Counted from the stretch's first letter, positions 47,401-61,813 are shown. The stretch: DNA of 64,000 bases from Plantago ovata (GCA_028274465.1 CM051456.1:117630880-117694879); one strand, 5' to 3'. Notes: generated by a model from the letters alone, not told the origin. Numbers and translations are program-made.

Positions 47401-48245
47401 ATTGTAAGTACTTTTAATTGTGAAAAGACCGTCCACTGAAATAAAGCTACCGAGTACAACAATAAAACTTTTAATTAAATTAAATCACTTAATTTCTTTT
47501 ACTAAACAAAGAAATTCTATCAGTGCACAATCGGTTCTTCCTACGGAGAATGCACCGTATAAATTTTCAATATTTAATTGATTTTAACCTTCAATTATTC
47601 ATTAGTATCATTATTACATTAGATAAAATTTTAATAAAATTATACTATAATTAAAAGTTAATAATATAATTAATTTTATCAATATTATAATTATTCAGCG
47701 TAGTTTATGAGTAATTATTAATGATCAATTGATCATAGTCGATCTCAAATAGTGAAACGGTGCAGTTAACTCAGCTTTTGTATCTTTATCGCAGGTATCT
47801 TTGCTTTGTAGATCCTGCTAAGATCGATGATCGATATATAGATAAAAACTACTGTATTCTTTGTTGGTCATCTTAGTTTGTATCATTAATTATTTAGCCC
47901 CATCCAAATGATGTCAATCTGCCACCAAGTTGACACAAAATAACATCTTTAAGTATATTAAAGTATCATAAAATAGTATTAGTAACTACTAATCAACATC
48001 TTATAAATTGAAACATAGTAGAACACAACCATGGTTAATGCCATATTAACACAAAGCATATGTTATTAGAGGACAAAACGGCATATCCTCTTTCTCATTC
48101 AGTGGTAGTTTAAATTAAGTAGTCACGCTTAATGGATGATTCCCAGTTATATATTACTCCTATTCATGGGCCTGCAACTACGTGCTTCACTAATATTCTG
48201 CCACCATAACATAGAAGATCCCTTTGTCTCAACCTACAAACTAAC
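47401..48245. other. Intergenic, upstream of GGPPS
   Basis: AT-rich, no repeat with clear ends. Presumably contains the distal promoter. Confidence 0.4.
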
Positions 48246-48248
48246 TTG

Positions 48249-49432
<1,184 letters not shown>

Positions 49433-50027
49433 AGTTCAAAGCCAAGCTCGTTTGGCACTTAGCTTGTCACATATTTATATGTTACATATATATAGTAGTA
49501 TGTACTAGCTGTTACAAATAATGAAGAAATTCATTATGAGAAAGATCAGAACCAAGCAAATACATTAAGAAACAGAACAAAAAGAAAAGATCGAAAAAAC
49601 AAGAGAATGGATTCGTGCACGTTCAGTTTGAGAGTTTCGACACAGTAGTTCATGTAATCATGTTAGCTACTTCATAAACTGAAAAATAATACTCTTACCA
49701 GCAATACTTAATAGATGCAGACGCAGATCGTTGCCAAGCCCATACCATACCACCAGACAATAGACATGCATGGCTCCCAACACTCGACATTCATATCTGC
49801 AATTTACACAAAAACGCGTAGAAAAAGAATGAGAAAATGTCATAATGCCATGACATAACTGATGTAAGGCAATGCACTAAAAGAGTGATAAACTCAAAGG
49901 GCAACTTAAAAACACACAATTCTACAGTTTTGAATCACTTGCACAATAGTCCTAGCTCTCACTTTATTTCCATGTCATTGAGAAATATTACTAGTACAGT
50001 AGTACATACCTCAAGATAAGATGTCAT
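49433..50027. other. Convergent 3' regions of GGPPS and the cystatin-like gene
   Basis: GGPPS 3' UTR to the left. On the minus strand a splice-like segment (acceptor TGCAG near 49800, donor CTG/GTAAGA near 49698) could be a 3' UTR exon of the cystatin-like gene, fed by a GAG/GTATGT donor near 50010. Its frame could encode NVECWEPCMSIVWWYG.. but nothing shows it is translated. Confidence 0.4.
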
Positions 50028-51560
50028 CTATAAAGGTTTCTTTCTGCAAGATTCCACTTCATGTCCTGTATGATCATCAGACTCGACCAGAATAGCTTGG
50101 AAGGTCTCAGTAACACCGGTCGTCACATGTTTAGCATCGAAGTTGATAAAATACCTGTCATAAAAATGTGGTATCATATTCACCTGACCAAGCTCTGTAA
50201 ACTCATATTCTGTGCCCCACTGCAACCAGAAAGCATTATCATTAGCAAAAACTTTCTCTAATGTATGAATCTTAAAATGTTATTTAAAATAAGTTCAAAG
50301 ACAGAGAAGGATGCATACATTACTCTCCCCCAAACTCAACCTGGCAAGAGATTTCATGTAGTCAATTCTTTTATCATAATCTTCATAGTAGTCTTTGGCT
50401 GGTATTACGTCAGCAATCCCAATAAACTCGAGAGGAAAGGTTTTGATGTCGAATCCCTGCACGTACATGTATAATTTTATAAATTTATAGGAGTAAAACA
50501 AACAGATATGAGGAGTAGTATATCTGATACAGAGAAAATAAGATAAAGTCATCTTCGTTCAAGGATAGATAGGAAAATACAGTCATGTTTCAGCAAAGAT
50601 AGGAAATATCCAACCTAGCTAGTTTATACAGACAATTAATGCTAGGAAATGAAGTCAAAATATATGCAAATCGTCCTTACAGTTGAAAGTGTATATAGTC
50701 ATTATTATGATTCAACTGGGGTTTTATTCAATATGATTCGAAATGAAAATTTTCAAGAAACTTATATATTTGTTTTACCAATAAGTAGATGATGGAATGG
50801 AGGACAAATATGAAAATTCAAAATAGGAGCGAATTGTGAAAAGATGTAACTTAATTAGCAGGATTATATATACCGGAAACATGAACAAAGACGTGGATAA
50901 TAATACTTGCTAATAAAGGACCAAATATGGAAACTGTTTTGAGTTGAAATTTGAGTGATGTTCATACCTACCTCACTGTCATTACGTTCCTTGAGGTATT
51001 GACGTGATCTGTTAAATATGCCAGTCTTCATTTGTTCTTGGGTGGGAATCTCATCGTCTTCAGCCCATATGGGCCATATCATACCCAGCATTACTTCATC
51101 AGGGATTTCAAGTGGATCTGCATAGCGTACTTGTGACTTGAGCAACAATGAATATCTTCTGAACCATCACCATGAGACTTACCCTCCTCCTCCTTCTTTT
51201 CCAGACTCAAACTGAAGCAAAAATAAAAATACTCTGATCGTTTATAAGTAAATTCCTCAATCAATCGGACAACGTTTCAAGAGAGATACTACTGATGGGA
51301 TTCCAGACATGATTTGAGTGTTATAATTTATAAACCATAGAATTGAAGGGGAAAAAAATCGCATAGTAGTTCGAATTTTAGATCAATTCTAATCATCAGA
51401 AATACTATTGGATCAATATTCGAACAACATCGAAGTTAAATGCATACTAAGAAAATTCGACAAAAATAAAAATAATAATGATAATGTTGTACCTGAATTC
51501 TGAATCAGTAACTTCCCGTTTCAGACTTTCCGGCGGCAATGTATATTCATCGTCGGACAT
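50028..51560 (-). CDS. Cystatin/monellin-fold protein, multi-exon
   Basis: The minus-strand gene starts at ATG 51558-51560. Exons read from sequence: 51493-51560 (MSDDEYTLPPESLKREVTD, donor CAG/GTACAA); an acidic EEE-rich exon near 51180-51210 and a third ending at 50972 (EIPDEVMLGMIWPIWAEDD, FNRSRQYLKER), whose joins I could not resolve in frame; 50319-50456 (GFDIKTFPLEF..IDYMKSLARLSL); and 50028-50219 (WGTEYEFTELGQV, YFINFDAKHVTTG, ETFQAILV, ESCRKKPL). The last two exons follow the pattern of plant cystatin-related proteins: a helix with YMKSLARLSL, then NYEF-type strand, Y-(I/L)-F-A-K and TFQA-V strands. The QxVxG inhibitory loop is not evident, so papain inhibition is doubtful. Function unknown. 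It is head to head with PRD1. Confidence 0.6.
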
Positions 51561-51869
51561 AGCTGATCCACCAGTTGGGAAGATGAATAGGGTATCAAAG
51601 AATCAGCCGATGTACTTCTGGTGTTCAATTTTTGTAATGAAGAAACAATTTGGAGGGTTAATTTTCGGGGGAAATTGGATTTATTATAACAAGGGTTCAA
51701 GTATGCGTTTATCGGCCCAATTTGTATTTTATCACGGCTCAATTTCATACTCCGTTTTTTTTAGATGAATAAATAAACAATTCGATAAATAACCAACCCC
51801 AAAACCAAAACAAATCGCCATTTCCCGCCTTCACTTTCACTTTCAAACGCAATTCCCCAAATCCTAAAC
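51561..51869. promoter_or_regulatory. Shared divergent promoter, cystatin-like gene and PRD1
   Basis: Only 309 bp separate the two start codons (minus 51560, plus 51870), and both leaders must fit within it. No clear TATA box points either way. A bidirectional promoter is inferred from the spacing alone. Confidence 0.55.
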
Positions 51870-54800
51870 ATGTACTCCATCGCCACCGCGCCACAAATAG
51901 CGCCACCGCATCCGCCACCGGAGACATGCTCCCAGGGCCACCGCTCCACTCTCATCCTCCCGACAGCTGAGGGCGGATCAATCTGCCTACTATGCGTCTC
52001 GAACCTTCTCTCCAACCCCAAATCTCACACCGTACATGTTTCCTACGTTCTCTCCCAGCTCTGTCAGGCCATTTCGCAGCCTCAATTCCTCCACTCTCTT
52101 CTCACCTTCCACCCTCACTTTCTGATTTCGCCTCTTGTCACCGTGTTATCCAACTTAGACGACGAACCGATCGCAAAACAGACTGTCGATTTGATGGTCA
52201 AACTGTGTGAGGCTTCAAACGGATGTGGCAATTCGGATGTGTGTGTGGAGTTTGTTTCTAGGGTTTCCGACTGGATTTCTAATGGATCTCTGGCTTGGAG
52301 TCGTCGCCAGTTTTACATGGTAATGATCGATTGTCCTTTACTAGTATTCAATAATTATGCTACAGAATACAGATATTTGGATCTGTGCACTTTAAGATGT
52401 GATATGAAGTATTTAACAGAAGGTTAAGTTCTAGGTACTATCTGAATATGTACATGTTTTGGTGTTTCACATGAGTGTAATGATGAGCTGATATTCATTT
52501 TCCGTCTGTGGTTCATTATTTCAAAGTATTCTGGTGATGGAGCGAATAAAGCGAGATACTAATTGGGCGGTAGCATCATACTACATCTTAATGTACTGAT
52601 TTTGAAATCTGGAGCAAAACAGTTGATGGCTATTGTAGAGCCAATGGTCACTGAGCTTAACTTAGGATTGTTGGCGCTTTGTTTAATTAATAGGACCTAT
52701 TGGTGATAGTTCGTTTTTAGCATTATCTATCAGGTACAACAATGAATGCAAAGTTTGGCAATAATCTGTGTATTTGAGGTTTGCAATGATAGCATTGCCC
52801 CAAAATGACATCTGAGGATACGTGAGGCTTTTCATGCTCTGTGTGTTTTTGAACGTTGGGATGCTTATTGATTCTGTGGGGCAACGTCATTCATTCTGAT
52901 GAGCTGTAAGATTCAATAATAAATATCCGTAAGAAGTATAATAAGAAATATTCTGACAACACTGTTTGACTGAGTTTTCTGAATTCATTTGAGAAAGTAA
53001 CATTTGAACCTTGTAAACATTCTTGGAGATTTTTTATACTTGTGGACTAATAGACGCAACAATGCCGTTAGTTCTAGTAGTTAATCTTGTATCTACAATT
53101 CCAGTCAAATTCTGTCTCTGAAGGTGCAAATCTACTGTTTTGCAGTGTCTTATCCCAGTAATCTAGTTGCTACATAACATTTATGTAGAGTTTTTTTTTT
53201 TGTTTTTACACTTGCAAGCTTTAGTTCATCACTGTCAGCAGTAAAAGATCCACTCACTTTCCTCATTATGCTGCTCCGTGGCATGACAGGTCTCTTCTTT
53301 TACCCTTTTTTTTTAAATATTTGTACAGCTCCATCTTGTTGTAATACACTTTCAAATATTAGTTTGAATTAGTATGCAGTCCACTCCATTTCCTGGCACT
53401 AAAACACCATTTGTTTCAGTTCCATGTTTTTGTTGTTGTTTTTGATAGCCTTAACCCAAATATCAAATTGGATGATTGTATTGAGTTGCTACAGTCTGTA
53501 GATTTTGTCTGGAGAATTATGGATAGGGGAACATGGTGAATTAGTAAATCTACCGGCAGTATGTTATGTAGTTATGTATACGGAGGAGGGAAGGCTGAGT
53601 TATATTGTGCTGAACTCACCCCTAGAAGACTAAGATCATTAAAACCGTTACATATTTAAGGTAAAACCAGTAACACTGGAGTAATGACGAAAGCCACTCT
53701 CATAAATTTGTTATTATCAACCATTCATTAGACTTTTTACTTTTTAGATACTGCTTTGTCTACAAGTTATGAGATATTAAATGAGTACCCCCTGTATTTT
53801 ATTTTATTCTTTGGAAAAAATTGAATACTGTAATCCTAGCTTCTAAAAAAGTGTAGCACAAATCATAAGTAGTGTTCACTAGCCTCAAGGTTGACCACAG
53901 GTCTGTGTGAACCAAGTAAGTTACTATGTCCTCTGAGTGTTTATGCTAGTCAAATGCATGTTTCACGAATAGTTTTTAATTTGAGATTTGGGGTTCTGCC
54001 TGAAAATTTTACGGTACGACATTGTATCTTTAAGCAATGTCTTAGTTTGTGCCTTAACAGCCCCTTCATATTGCGATGCAGCTTCACTGCTTTGGAGTTC
54101 TCTTGGAAAACCAGGAAAGTAATTGGAATGCCTGCATTAGAACCAAAGATTCACTCATTGTCAACTTAATTACAGGTCTTCAGTTGTCCAAGTGAGTAAA
54201 GCTGATGTAGTGGCGAATTATATTCATTGACCTTAAACAAGCTTAGTGTCTGAAGCATTCGTGTAATTCTTAAATGCAGTGAAGAGATCCAAGGAGAGAT
54301 TATGTATGTCCTGTACAAGTTATCCTTCCAGCAGTACAAGTTTATGGATGATGGCCGCACTGATGTCTTATTTACTTATCGGCACAAACTTTTAAACTTA
54401 TCATTGGATGTCCTCATGAAAAGTCAAAGCGACGATGTTCGGTTGAATTGTTTAGGTGGGGTCTTCCTTGTCCATCGTTGTTGACTTATCTATGAACTCT
54501 ACAAGCAATATTTCTCCACTCATTCATGCTACTCATATTCCAAGTTTGAGCATGTCATACTAAATTGGAACAGAATTATCACAAGCTATGCCTAACTTAT
54601 TATCTATCATTTGAGCATTTACTGTCATTATTTAGTCCTGGTAATGCTCCTTTTGTTATTTCATAGTCATTTGTTTATAAAATCACCTGCAGGATATGAA
54701 TACTAGTTATTGTTGTGCTGGAAGAGTTCTAAGATAACACACAAGAGTATGTCAACTGATAAAACTTATAAACCTAGCTTGCAGTTATTGACCTACAAGA

Positions 54801-57800
54801 GTATGTCAACTGATAAAACTTATAAACCTAGCTTGCAGTTATTGACCTACCCCTTGAAACTAAAATTTCATGTTTCATGGGACGATACTTTCTTCCTACG
54901 TAGCTATTAATACTTAGTATTACTTTGTAAAGTAGTATAACTTGTTATTGGCAGCATTTTTGACGGTGCTGGCTCGGAGAGGGTTCTTTGAGAATGTATA
55001 TACACATCATGTAGAGCACGCAAATCCATTTGAAGCTGGAAACTCGATGCAAATAACAGAGCAGGTAAGAGATTTGCCCCTTACAAGAGTCTTTGCTGAA
55101 GCTGTCAAAGGTCCTCTTCTATCTTCAGATAGCCAAGTTCAGATTGCCACTCTGGACTTGATTTTTCTGTATCTATCATCTGAAGATGTATCAAGAGAAG
55201 AGCTCCAAGTATTTATAGAAGAGAATATTGCAGACTATATATATGAAGTTCTCAGATTGTCAGGTAATATTTATAGAAACTTGGCATGCCTTCTAATTTA
55301 TAGAAACATTTGGATGCCCTGAATGGTCCGCGGGTTCATTGTTTATTTCTTGCTAATCCCAATGGCCTCTCATTATTAATTTCAAAAGTTGGTCATCTGA
55401 TCCATTGTATTTACTCCTTTGTTGTTCTTGTTCAGGTTGTAAAGATCCAATTGTCAGCTCCTCAATTCAGGTTCTGGATGTATTATTAACTGATGACCAA
55501 GCTTTCACACAAAGGCTTGCAATGGGGTTTACAACTCTGATCCCTGTTCTGCAATATGTAGCTGGAATTCCTTTTCACCCAGTACAATCTCAAGTTTTAA
55601 AGCTTATTTTCAACTGTGTTTCAAGTTGTCCTGGAATAGTGTCCTCCTCTAACACCGAAGAAATAAGTGTTATCCTGGCTGCAATGTTCAAGAAACATTT
55701 GGATGGTGAGATTGGCATGCTTCCGGAGACATTCAATCTATCGTGCTCGACGTTTGTTGTGCTTATGAACTGTTCCTCTTCTCGTGGGAATTCAATTCTG
55801 GCAGCATCTGTTAAAGATGCATCAAGATCTTCCTTCTCTACAATTTTAGGCAGTAATCACATGCATACTGATCAAATCTTGCACTATCTTCATCTACTTA
55901 AGGAAGCATATTCGTATGATCATGAAGATGACCCCTGTAGATCTTCTAGTGTGGGACTTGGAGTTTCTACCCTAGAAATATGTGAACTGCAAATTCTACC
56001 TTGGTTTATGAAGGTGATCAATGAGAATGATGAAGAGGCTATAGCATTGGGAGTGATTGAAATTTTCCATTCTATTCTGCTCCAGGATTCGATTGGCGAA
56101 GCAAAGAAGTTTGCGGGTAGTTTGGTTTCTTTTTCCTGGTTCAGTGTATTATTTGGATGCTTGGGCCAATTTCCCACAGAAAAGATGAAATGGAGGGTAT
56201 ATCTAATCTTCAGTTCGATAGTCGATGTACTTTTAGGGAGTGATGCAGGGAAACCCATTAGGGATTCTGCAATACATTTGCCATCTGATCCCACGGATCT
56301 GCTCTTCCTTCTAGGCCAGAAGAGTTCCCATAATCTTGAATTGGTTTATTGTCAATCTGCTGTTCTATTGCTATTGTACATCAGCTCCCTGTATGATGAC
56401 AGGTAGTTAATTTGCTCATTTCTATATAACTGCTTAATGTTTTATGCAAGTAAACTAATAATCTCATACTTATGCTCTTAGGATTTCTGATGATAAGTTG
56501 GTGTTAGCTTCTTTGGAGCAGTATGTTCTGCTTAACTGTAATGACTTTCACTGCCGAGCGTCTCCATCAGTGACAATGGAATTACTTGTAAACCTATATG
56601 GCCTTTATAGGGGATTTGCAAAGATGAGCTACCAAATACCATACAGTGCAGAAGCAGAACGAATCCTATTCCACATGTTGAACGAAAATGATTGGGATTC
56701 TCTTTCAACAAGAATTCATCCAATATCACTTAAATGGTTGTTCCAACAAGAGAAACTCTGCAAGCCATTGTCTGAACAGATGTTGAAGATCTGCAGATCC
56801 AACAGCATGAATTCTAACCTTTCTGGTCTTGGTTATAAGACCACCCAAGTGGTTGATTTAAATTCATTTGCTGAGTTGATAGCATCTGGAGACAACCTTG
56901 TAGCTATGATCTTTGTGCGGTTATTGAGTGATCTTGTCGAAAATGACAGCCAAGATCAGGATAATATTTATGTAGTGAAGGCACTGACGAAAATAGTTGA
57001 AATCAATCCAGTTACTTCAGATCAGCTCTGCATTCATGGGATAGATGCTGTCCTGCAAAGCATTTATAACCATTCAAGATACCGTTTCCCTGAATTACTC
57101 GCATCTACATCTGATCTAGTACTCAGCATTCTGAGAGCCGTTCAGCCAGAATCAATCTCTAATGGTGAGGCTTGGACAGGGGTGGCAATGAAGGTATAAA
57201 CTCTTGCTCCCTATGTCTTGCTATTTCCCCTTCAATAAAGTTTAACCAGTCTATTTGCGTTATTTTGTAGTTAATGGACTATCTGATCCCTTCTGTGACT
57301 TCAGATGGAGGAACAGTTGAGGTTATCACAATTATTGCCATTCTCTGTCTAATTCTGCACCATTCTACGAATCAAGCACTAATAGAAGCTTCAAAAACCA
57401 TATTTTTGAGTGCTCGTCTGATCTCGGCGATTAATATTATAGTCTCTGAAGCGTGTTCGAAGGGACCTGCTCTGTTTGACCATGACGAGGGAACTAGAAC
57501 AGGAGAGGTTCTCGTATTTGTGCTTCTTTTGCTTTTCTTTTCCCTAAGAAGGTAAATTTCACGTACCTAGAAGAGAAAGCACCAACCAGTTTATTACGTC
57601 TAATAGGCACTCGCCAAACTGTTTAGCATCTTCAAAATGGTTCCATTCATTTGCATAAGAGAACTTAAACTTTCTTTCTCGTTTTAATATTTGTTTTCAT
57701 TCACACTATGTTAAGAAATTTCAGTTTTTTGTTGAGCGCAATTCCTGTCTTTCTGTACTTATTTTTCATAACCAAGTTTCACCGTACAGAAAACAATATT

Positions 57801-58943
57801 GCCGTTTTTTCTGATAAATGATATTATTGGTTTGCAGCATAAAAGTTGTTCTGCCAGAAGCACTCGACTTTCAAATTTTGCTTTACGAGGGTCATGAAAT
57901 GCATCCATTATCCTATGTCACCATTAGGTGCCATGACCTGTGCAGGTTGATGCATTTTGGACCCCCTAAGATCAAATTAATCGCTTCATTCTGTCTGGTG
58001 GAACTGTTTGCTGGAATAACCGATTATTATACAAGGCAAGCGGAACTAAAATTTAGAGAAGGATACCTGCTGTCACTATCAGCTATACTAGAAGGCCTTA
58101 TATTTTTCAGTGACATCAGAGTGTCGTTGAACTGTTCTCGATGCCTGTCAACACTCATGGCATGGGAAGAGCTGAAAACTGAATCGACCCCTGAGAAATA
58201 TAACTGGGGGAGACTGATAGTAGAGGAGCTAGTGATGTATTTGTCAACTCCAAGTCTGACATCAAATCTGTTTGCGATTCATCACAAGCCTGCAATCAGT
58301 GTTACTGTTGCTTTGCTAAGACTGAGTAAAGTACCTCCTTGGATGTCCAGGGTTTTCGACAATTCTTCTATATCTAGTATTATCAGGAACATATCAACGA
58401 GTCATATCAGCAGTGAGTTGGTGCTTTTGTTCAGAGAGCTTCTGAGATCTGGCTACTTGAACTCTGCGCATATTACAAGTCTGAATCAAACCTTCCAGGT
58501 ATAGTACTGCAACCCTTTAATATTGCTTAAATTTGTAGTGGGCCATAGCTGGGGTTAAACTGAACCGTTGAAATATTAGGGGGGGGTTGGGTGAAGAACA
58601 AGAAATCAAGAACTTTATGGTTCTTCTTAAATCCCAACAGTAAATTTAATACACTATTTTGGTAAGATATCTCTACTAATTAGTAACTATATGTAATGTC
58701 TTTCAGGCATGCCGGAGACACATGTACACAGATGACATTCACTATGCTGGCAAAGAAGATAGACCAGATGATGCGGTAGAGGACTTGGGTTCTGTAGGGA
58801 AGGCTCGTGCTTTTCTCCTCAGCCTCGTGCAATCCCAGTTATATCCAGAAGAAGGCTTTAGTAGATCCAAGAGTTGGAAGAAAGAACTACTGGACGAAAT
58901 AGAGTTATTCACCAAGTGCGTTATGGAAGAGGACGAAGCCTAA
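51870..58943 (+). CDS. PRD1: PRD1, meiotic double-strand-break protein (MEI1-like)
   Basis: PUTATIVE RECOMBINATION INITIATION DEFECT 1 is required with SPO11 proteins for programmed meiotic breaks. It is the plant relative of mammalian MEI1. Nine coding exons with GT-AG junctions keep one frame: 51870-52319, 54082-54191, 54280-54455, 54955-55263, 55436-56402, 56482-57193, 57271-57551, 57838-58498, 58707-58943. They total 3903 bases, 1300 codons plus stop, close to the roughly 1330 residues I recall for Arabidopsis. Matching landmarks: CSQGHRSTLIL near the start, HVSYVLSQL, WSRRQ at the end of exon 1, LHCFGVLLE opening exon 2, DDVRLNCLA across the exon 3/4 join, ADYIYEVLRLSGCKD across 4/5, LVLASLEQYVLLN, LYGLYRGFAK, LCRLMHFGPPKIKLIASFCL, and HHKPAISVTVALLRL. 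It is rich in helical repeats. Intact throughout. Intron 1 is 1.76 kb. Expression probably low and meiotic. Confidence 0.95.
52320..54081 (+). other. Long first intron of PRD1
   Basis: A 1762-bp intron with donor ATG/GTAATG and acceptor GATGCAG. T-rich, with no inserted repeat of clear boundaries and no convincing additional exon. Confidence 0.7.
54741..54848. repeat. 54-bp tandem duplication in PRD1 intron 3
   Basis: Two copies, 54741-54794 and 54795-54848, are essentially identical (ACAAGAGTATGTCAACTGAT..). They lie about 105 bp before exon 4. Confidence 0.9.
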
Positions 58944-59680
58944 ATTTTTCCATCAAATACTTGTCTTTCAAATGTGATATCCCCTTGCTCTCAAGTCTCA
59001 ACTAAAGCTACAGAAAGTTTGTTCGTCGTTACATCGTAAAATAACTCTTGCCGCTTTTTTAGAAGTAGAAGTAGAAGTGTAGAACCATAATTCATATATT
59101 GTTGTGTTGTGTAGCTATGTTCCCAAATCATCTAAGCATCTCTATATTTGTAATTCGCAAGAACTCCTACAGTTCACCTTTAAATACCGTATGCTCGACT
59201 TTTCAAGTCCAGGAGACGTTGAAGCAGAAAGCACATGTATCCATTCCATGTGCATTCTAGATCTGTGATCCTGTGCTTTACAAATGTCTGTTATCTAAAA
59301 CATTTCAGTATCAATATGTAGAAGCCTTCTAAAGAATGTCATCCAATACTAATCTAACTATCCTCTTAGGTATAATCACTCCATCAAATTGACAAACATT
59401 TCATTAACTTCAGTGGAGTGATACCTGATACATGGTTTTCAAAGAAATGAGCTTTTAAATGAGAAAGAATGCTATTTAGAAAGCAAGAATTCTTTGTATT
59501 TCATTACCAAACTTTACACATCAATCAGTACCTTCCTTTCTTAAGCAACTAACTTAAAGATTAAAAAAAAAGAAAAAAAAAAAAAAGGAACAAAACAGGA
59601 CTGCAGAGGAGGCCTCTCTGTAACTCTGTTCTTTCCTACTACTACTAGTCTAACAAGGGCAATGTACAACACCCATCTTC
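58944..59680. other. Convergent 3' regions of PRD1 and the GeBP-type gene
   Basis: It holds both 3' untranslated regions. An A-rich run at about 59563-59587 lies on the GeBP side. No other feature seen. Confidence 0.5.
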
Positions 59681-60745
59681 TCATTGGTTTCCAAGAGAAT
59701 TCTCAAGGAGCAACCTCAACCGTTTACCTAACACATCGAACTCCGCTACCCTCTGCCTTTGCCAACGTACATTAAAACTCTCCACCCCAATCCTCAACCT
59801 TCCGTGACCTTCTATCCTCCTCCTAACATCCTCCAAACTCTCCTCAAACACCCCCATCACGGCCTTCGCCGCAACTTCACCTATCTTATCCTCCATGACC
59901 CTCCTCGACTTGACATCCTCACTTTTCGCGCACCTAGCATCATCCTCCATGACAATGTTACCCTCTTCAAGCTCCACATTCACCTCACTCAACTTAACAA
60001 CTTCATGATCATCATTTCTTTCACCAAAACCATCACCAATCACAACCCCTCCTTCAATCCCTTCACCCTCATCATTCAAGCAATCCAATTCCAACCTAAC
60101 ATCATCATCACCATCATCATCTACATCAAATCCAACATTCTCCTGATAATCAAATTCGAAACCACTAGACGAAATCGCAGGAATCGTAGGCGAAAAATCC
60201 ACCTTAATCCCAACCAAACCCAAGTTACCGGAGTTGTTACCTAACTTTTCCCCTCCACCACCAACACTACTACACCTATTCACACTGAACCCTCCTACAT
60301 TCCTGGCTCCATTAAACGGCGACGTGGCAGCGTAATCCGGATGCCAAAGCTGTTTCGAAAGGTCGAAAAGCGCGCGATCGTGCATCGACAGCTGAGAACG
60401 ATCAAGTCCTTTCGACAACCGGGTCGAAATGACCCGAAACTTCTTCCGGAGCCTCCGAAGCTTCTCGGAAAGCTGTGATTTGGTGTAAGGCTGTGACATC
60501 GTGTTGGAGAACCGGGAGTAGAAAATCCCTAGATCACGAGGGAAAGATAAATTGATTGAACTGGAATCGAGTAAACCTTGCAAAAACCGGATCTCGTCGG
60601 GCTCGGTCCATATGCGGTGGAATTTGAGCGGAGGTGGCGGTAGTGGTACGGAGTCGGATTGCGGGTCGGGTGTTTTCCGTTTGACTGGGAGTTTTGAAGC
60701 GGATGAGGAAGAAGGTCTGTGATGAGGTTGAATTGTTGGGTCCAT
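59681..60745 (-). CDS. GeBP/storekeeper-type DNA-binding protein (DUF573)
   Basis: A plant-specific nuclear transcription regulator of the GLABROUS1 enhancer-binding protein family. The intact 354-residue single-exon frame has a Pro/Ser-rich start with basic VKRK (21-24) and PPPPLKFHRIWTEPDEIRFLQGLL opening the DUF573 domain. The domain covers about 42-135 and includes FYSRFS, YTKSQLSEKLRRLRKKFR and ALFDLSKQLWHP. It is a Myb-like helical DNA-binding fold with a basic second helix. An acidic stretch (205-231) follows. The C-terminal 300-350 region is helical with leucines in LGKRLRLLLENSL, the segment thought to allow dimerisation in this family. Family members have been linked to trichome and cytokinin responses, but nothing here fixes the role of this copy. 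Convergent with PRD1. Confidence 0.9.
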   Translation of the reverse strand: MDPTIQPHHRPSSSSASKLPVKRKTPDPQSDSVPLPPPPLKFHRIWTEPDEIRFLQGLLDSSSINLSFPRDLGIFYSRFSNTMSQPYTKSQLSEKLRRLRKKFRVISTRLSKGLDRSQLSMHDRALFDLSKQLWHPDYAATSPFNGARNVGGFSVNRCSSVGGGGEKLGNNSGNLGLVGIKVDFSPTIPAISSSGFEFDYQENVGFDVDDDGDDDVRLELDCLNDEGEGIEGGVVIGDGFGERNDDHEVVKLSEVNVELEEGNIVMEDDARCAKSEDVKSRRVMEDKIGEVAAKAVMGVFEESLEDVRRRIEGHGRLRIGVESFNVRWQRQRVAEFDVLGKRLRLLLENSLGNQ

Positions 60746-61805
60746 TGGGATAGAGATAGTAATATTATTATATCAAATCAAACGAACAGGTTAGGGTTCA
60801 GGACATACGGGATGAGATGGGATGAGAGTGTGTCAAGGTGAACCATGAATTGATTGAGCTGAAACAAAGAGAGCACTGTAGATTTGAGCCTGTTGTTAAT
60901 TTTTGCTGCAGATTAGATCAATTTGCAGGGGGCTATTAGGTTTGTTTGGAGATTAGGTGAGGATTAGGAGGAGCTCTTTTTGGCTTGTTACTTGATCACT
61001 CTGATCCTTTTCGTGGTATTCTTCACTTTGCCATATTTAGAAACTTTATGGTACTTTTACAAATAAATAAAGATAATATTTCATTTGGAGTTAATCGGTT
61101 ACATTGAAAATCCAAGTAACCGGTTAGAACTAGTACTCGTATTAGTTAAGTTATGATTTTCCGTTCAAATAGAACTGAACTAAAATTGTTTGAAGTATAA
61201 GAAATTAGTGTTGTTGATCTCGTCACAGTACACATGTGCTTGCTATAGGGCGAATTGTAACCATAGCAGGCTATCATGGAATCGCATCCCGGCTCCCGGG
61301 ACGCGTATTTTCCACCACTTGTGTAATAAAGGGGGAACAAACTAGGTAGAATAGAAACATAAGCAAACCTAAGGCCAATGATGCAATTAAGAATGGTGCT
61401 AGCCTATGTGATTTTATCTATAGACGTTTCGCTTCTCTTTTTGAATCTGATGAGAAAATAGATAAACAAGGGAGACTTGGTGTGGTTTACAATTAGTAGG
61501 TTTGCTACCTCTTTCATGACTCTAAAAAGATGCTAAAAGTTGATTGTGTTTAATTAGGTCATCATTTTGAAATGATGTGGTTTACACTCTTAAGCATATT
61601 GGACCTCTCGTGAGGGTGATTGAACTAGCAGATAATGAGAAGCCCCAATGAATTACACCTACGAAGCCATGGCAAGTGCAAGGAAGTTGATTATAACATA
61701 TTTTGATGAGAATGAAGAGAAGTATGGAGAGGTGTTGGAATTTGTTGACTCGAGAGTCGGTATGAGAGTGTCAATTTCATAACCTATTGCATGGTGTCCG
61801 TCACT
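60746..61805. other. Intergenic, upstream of the GeBP-type gene
   Basis: The first 200 bases hold the presumed 5' leader and promoter of the minus-strand gene. The rest is AT-rich with no recognised feature. Confidence 0.45.
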
Positions 61806-61813
61806 ATATAAAC

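Noticed and set aside
59759-60244. 161-codon plus-strand frame opposite the GeBP-type gene
   Set aside because: Low-complexity antisense shadow of the conserved minus-strand frame.
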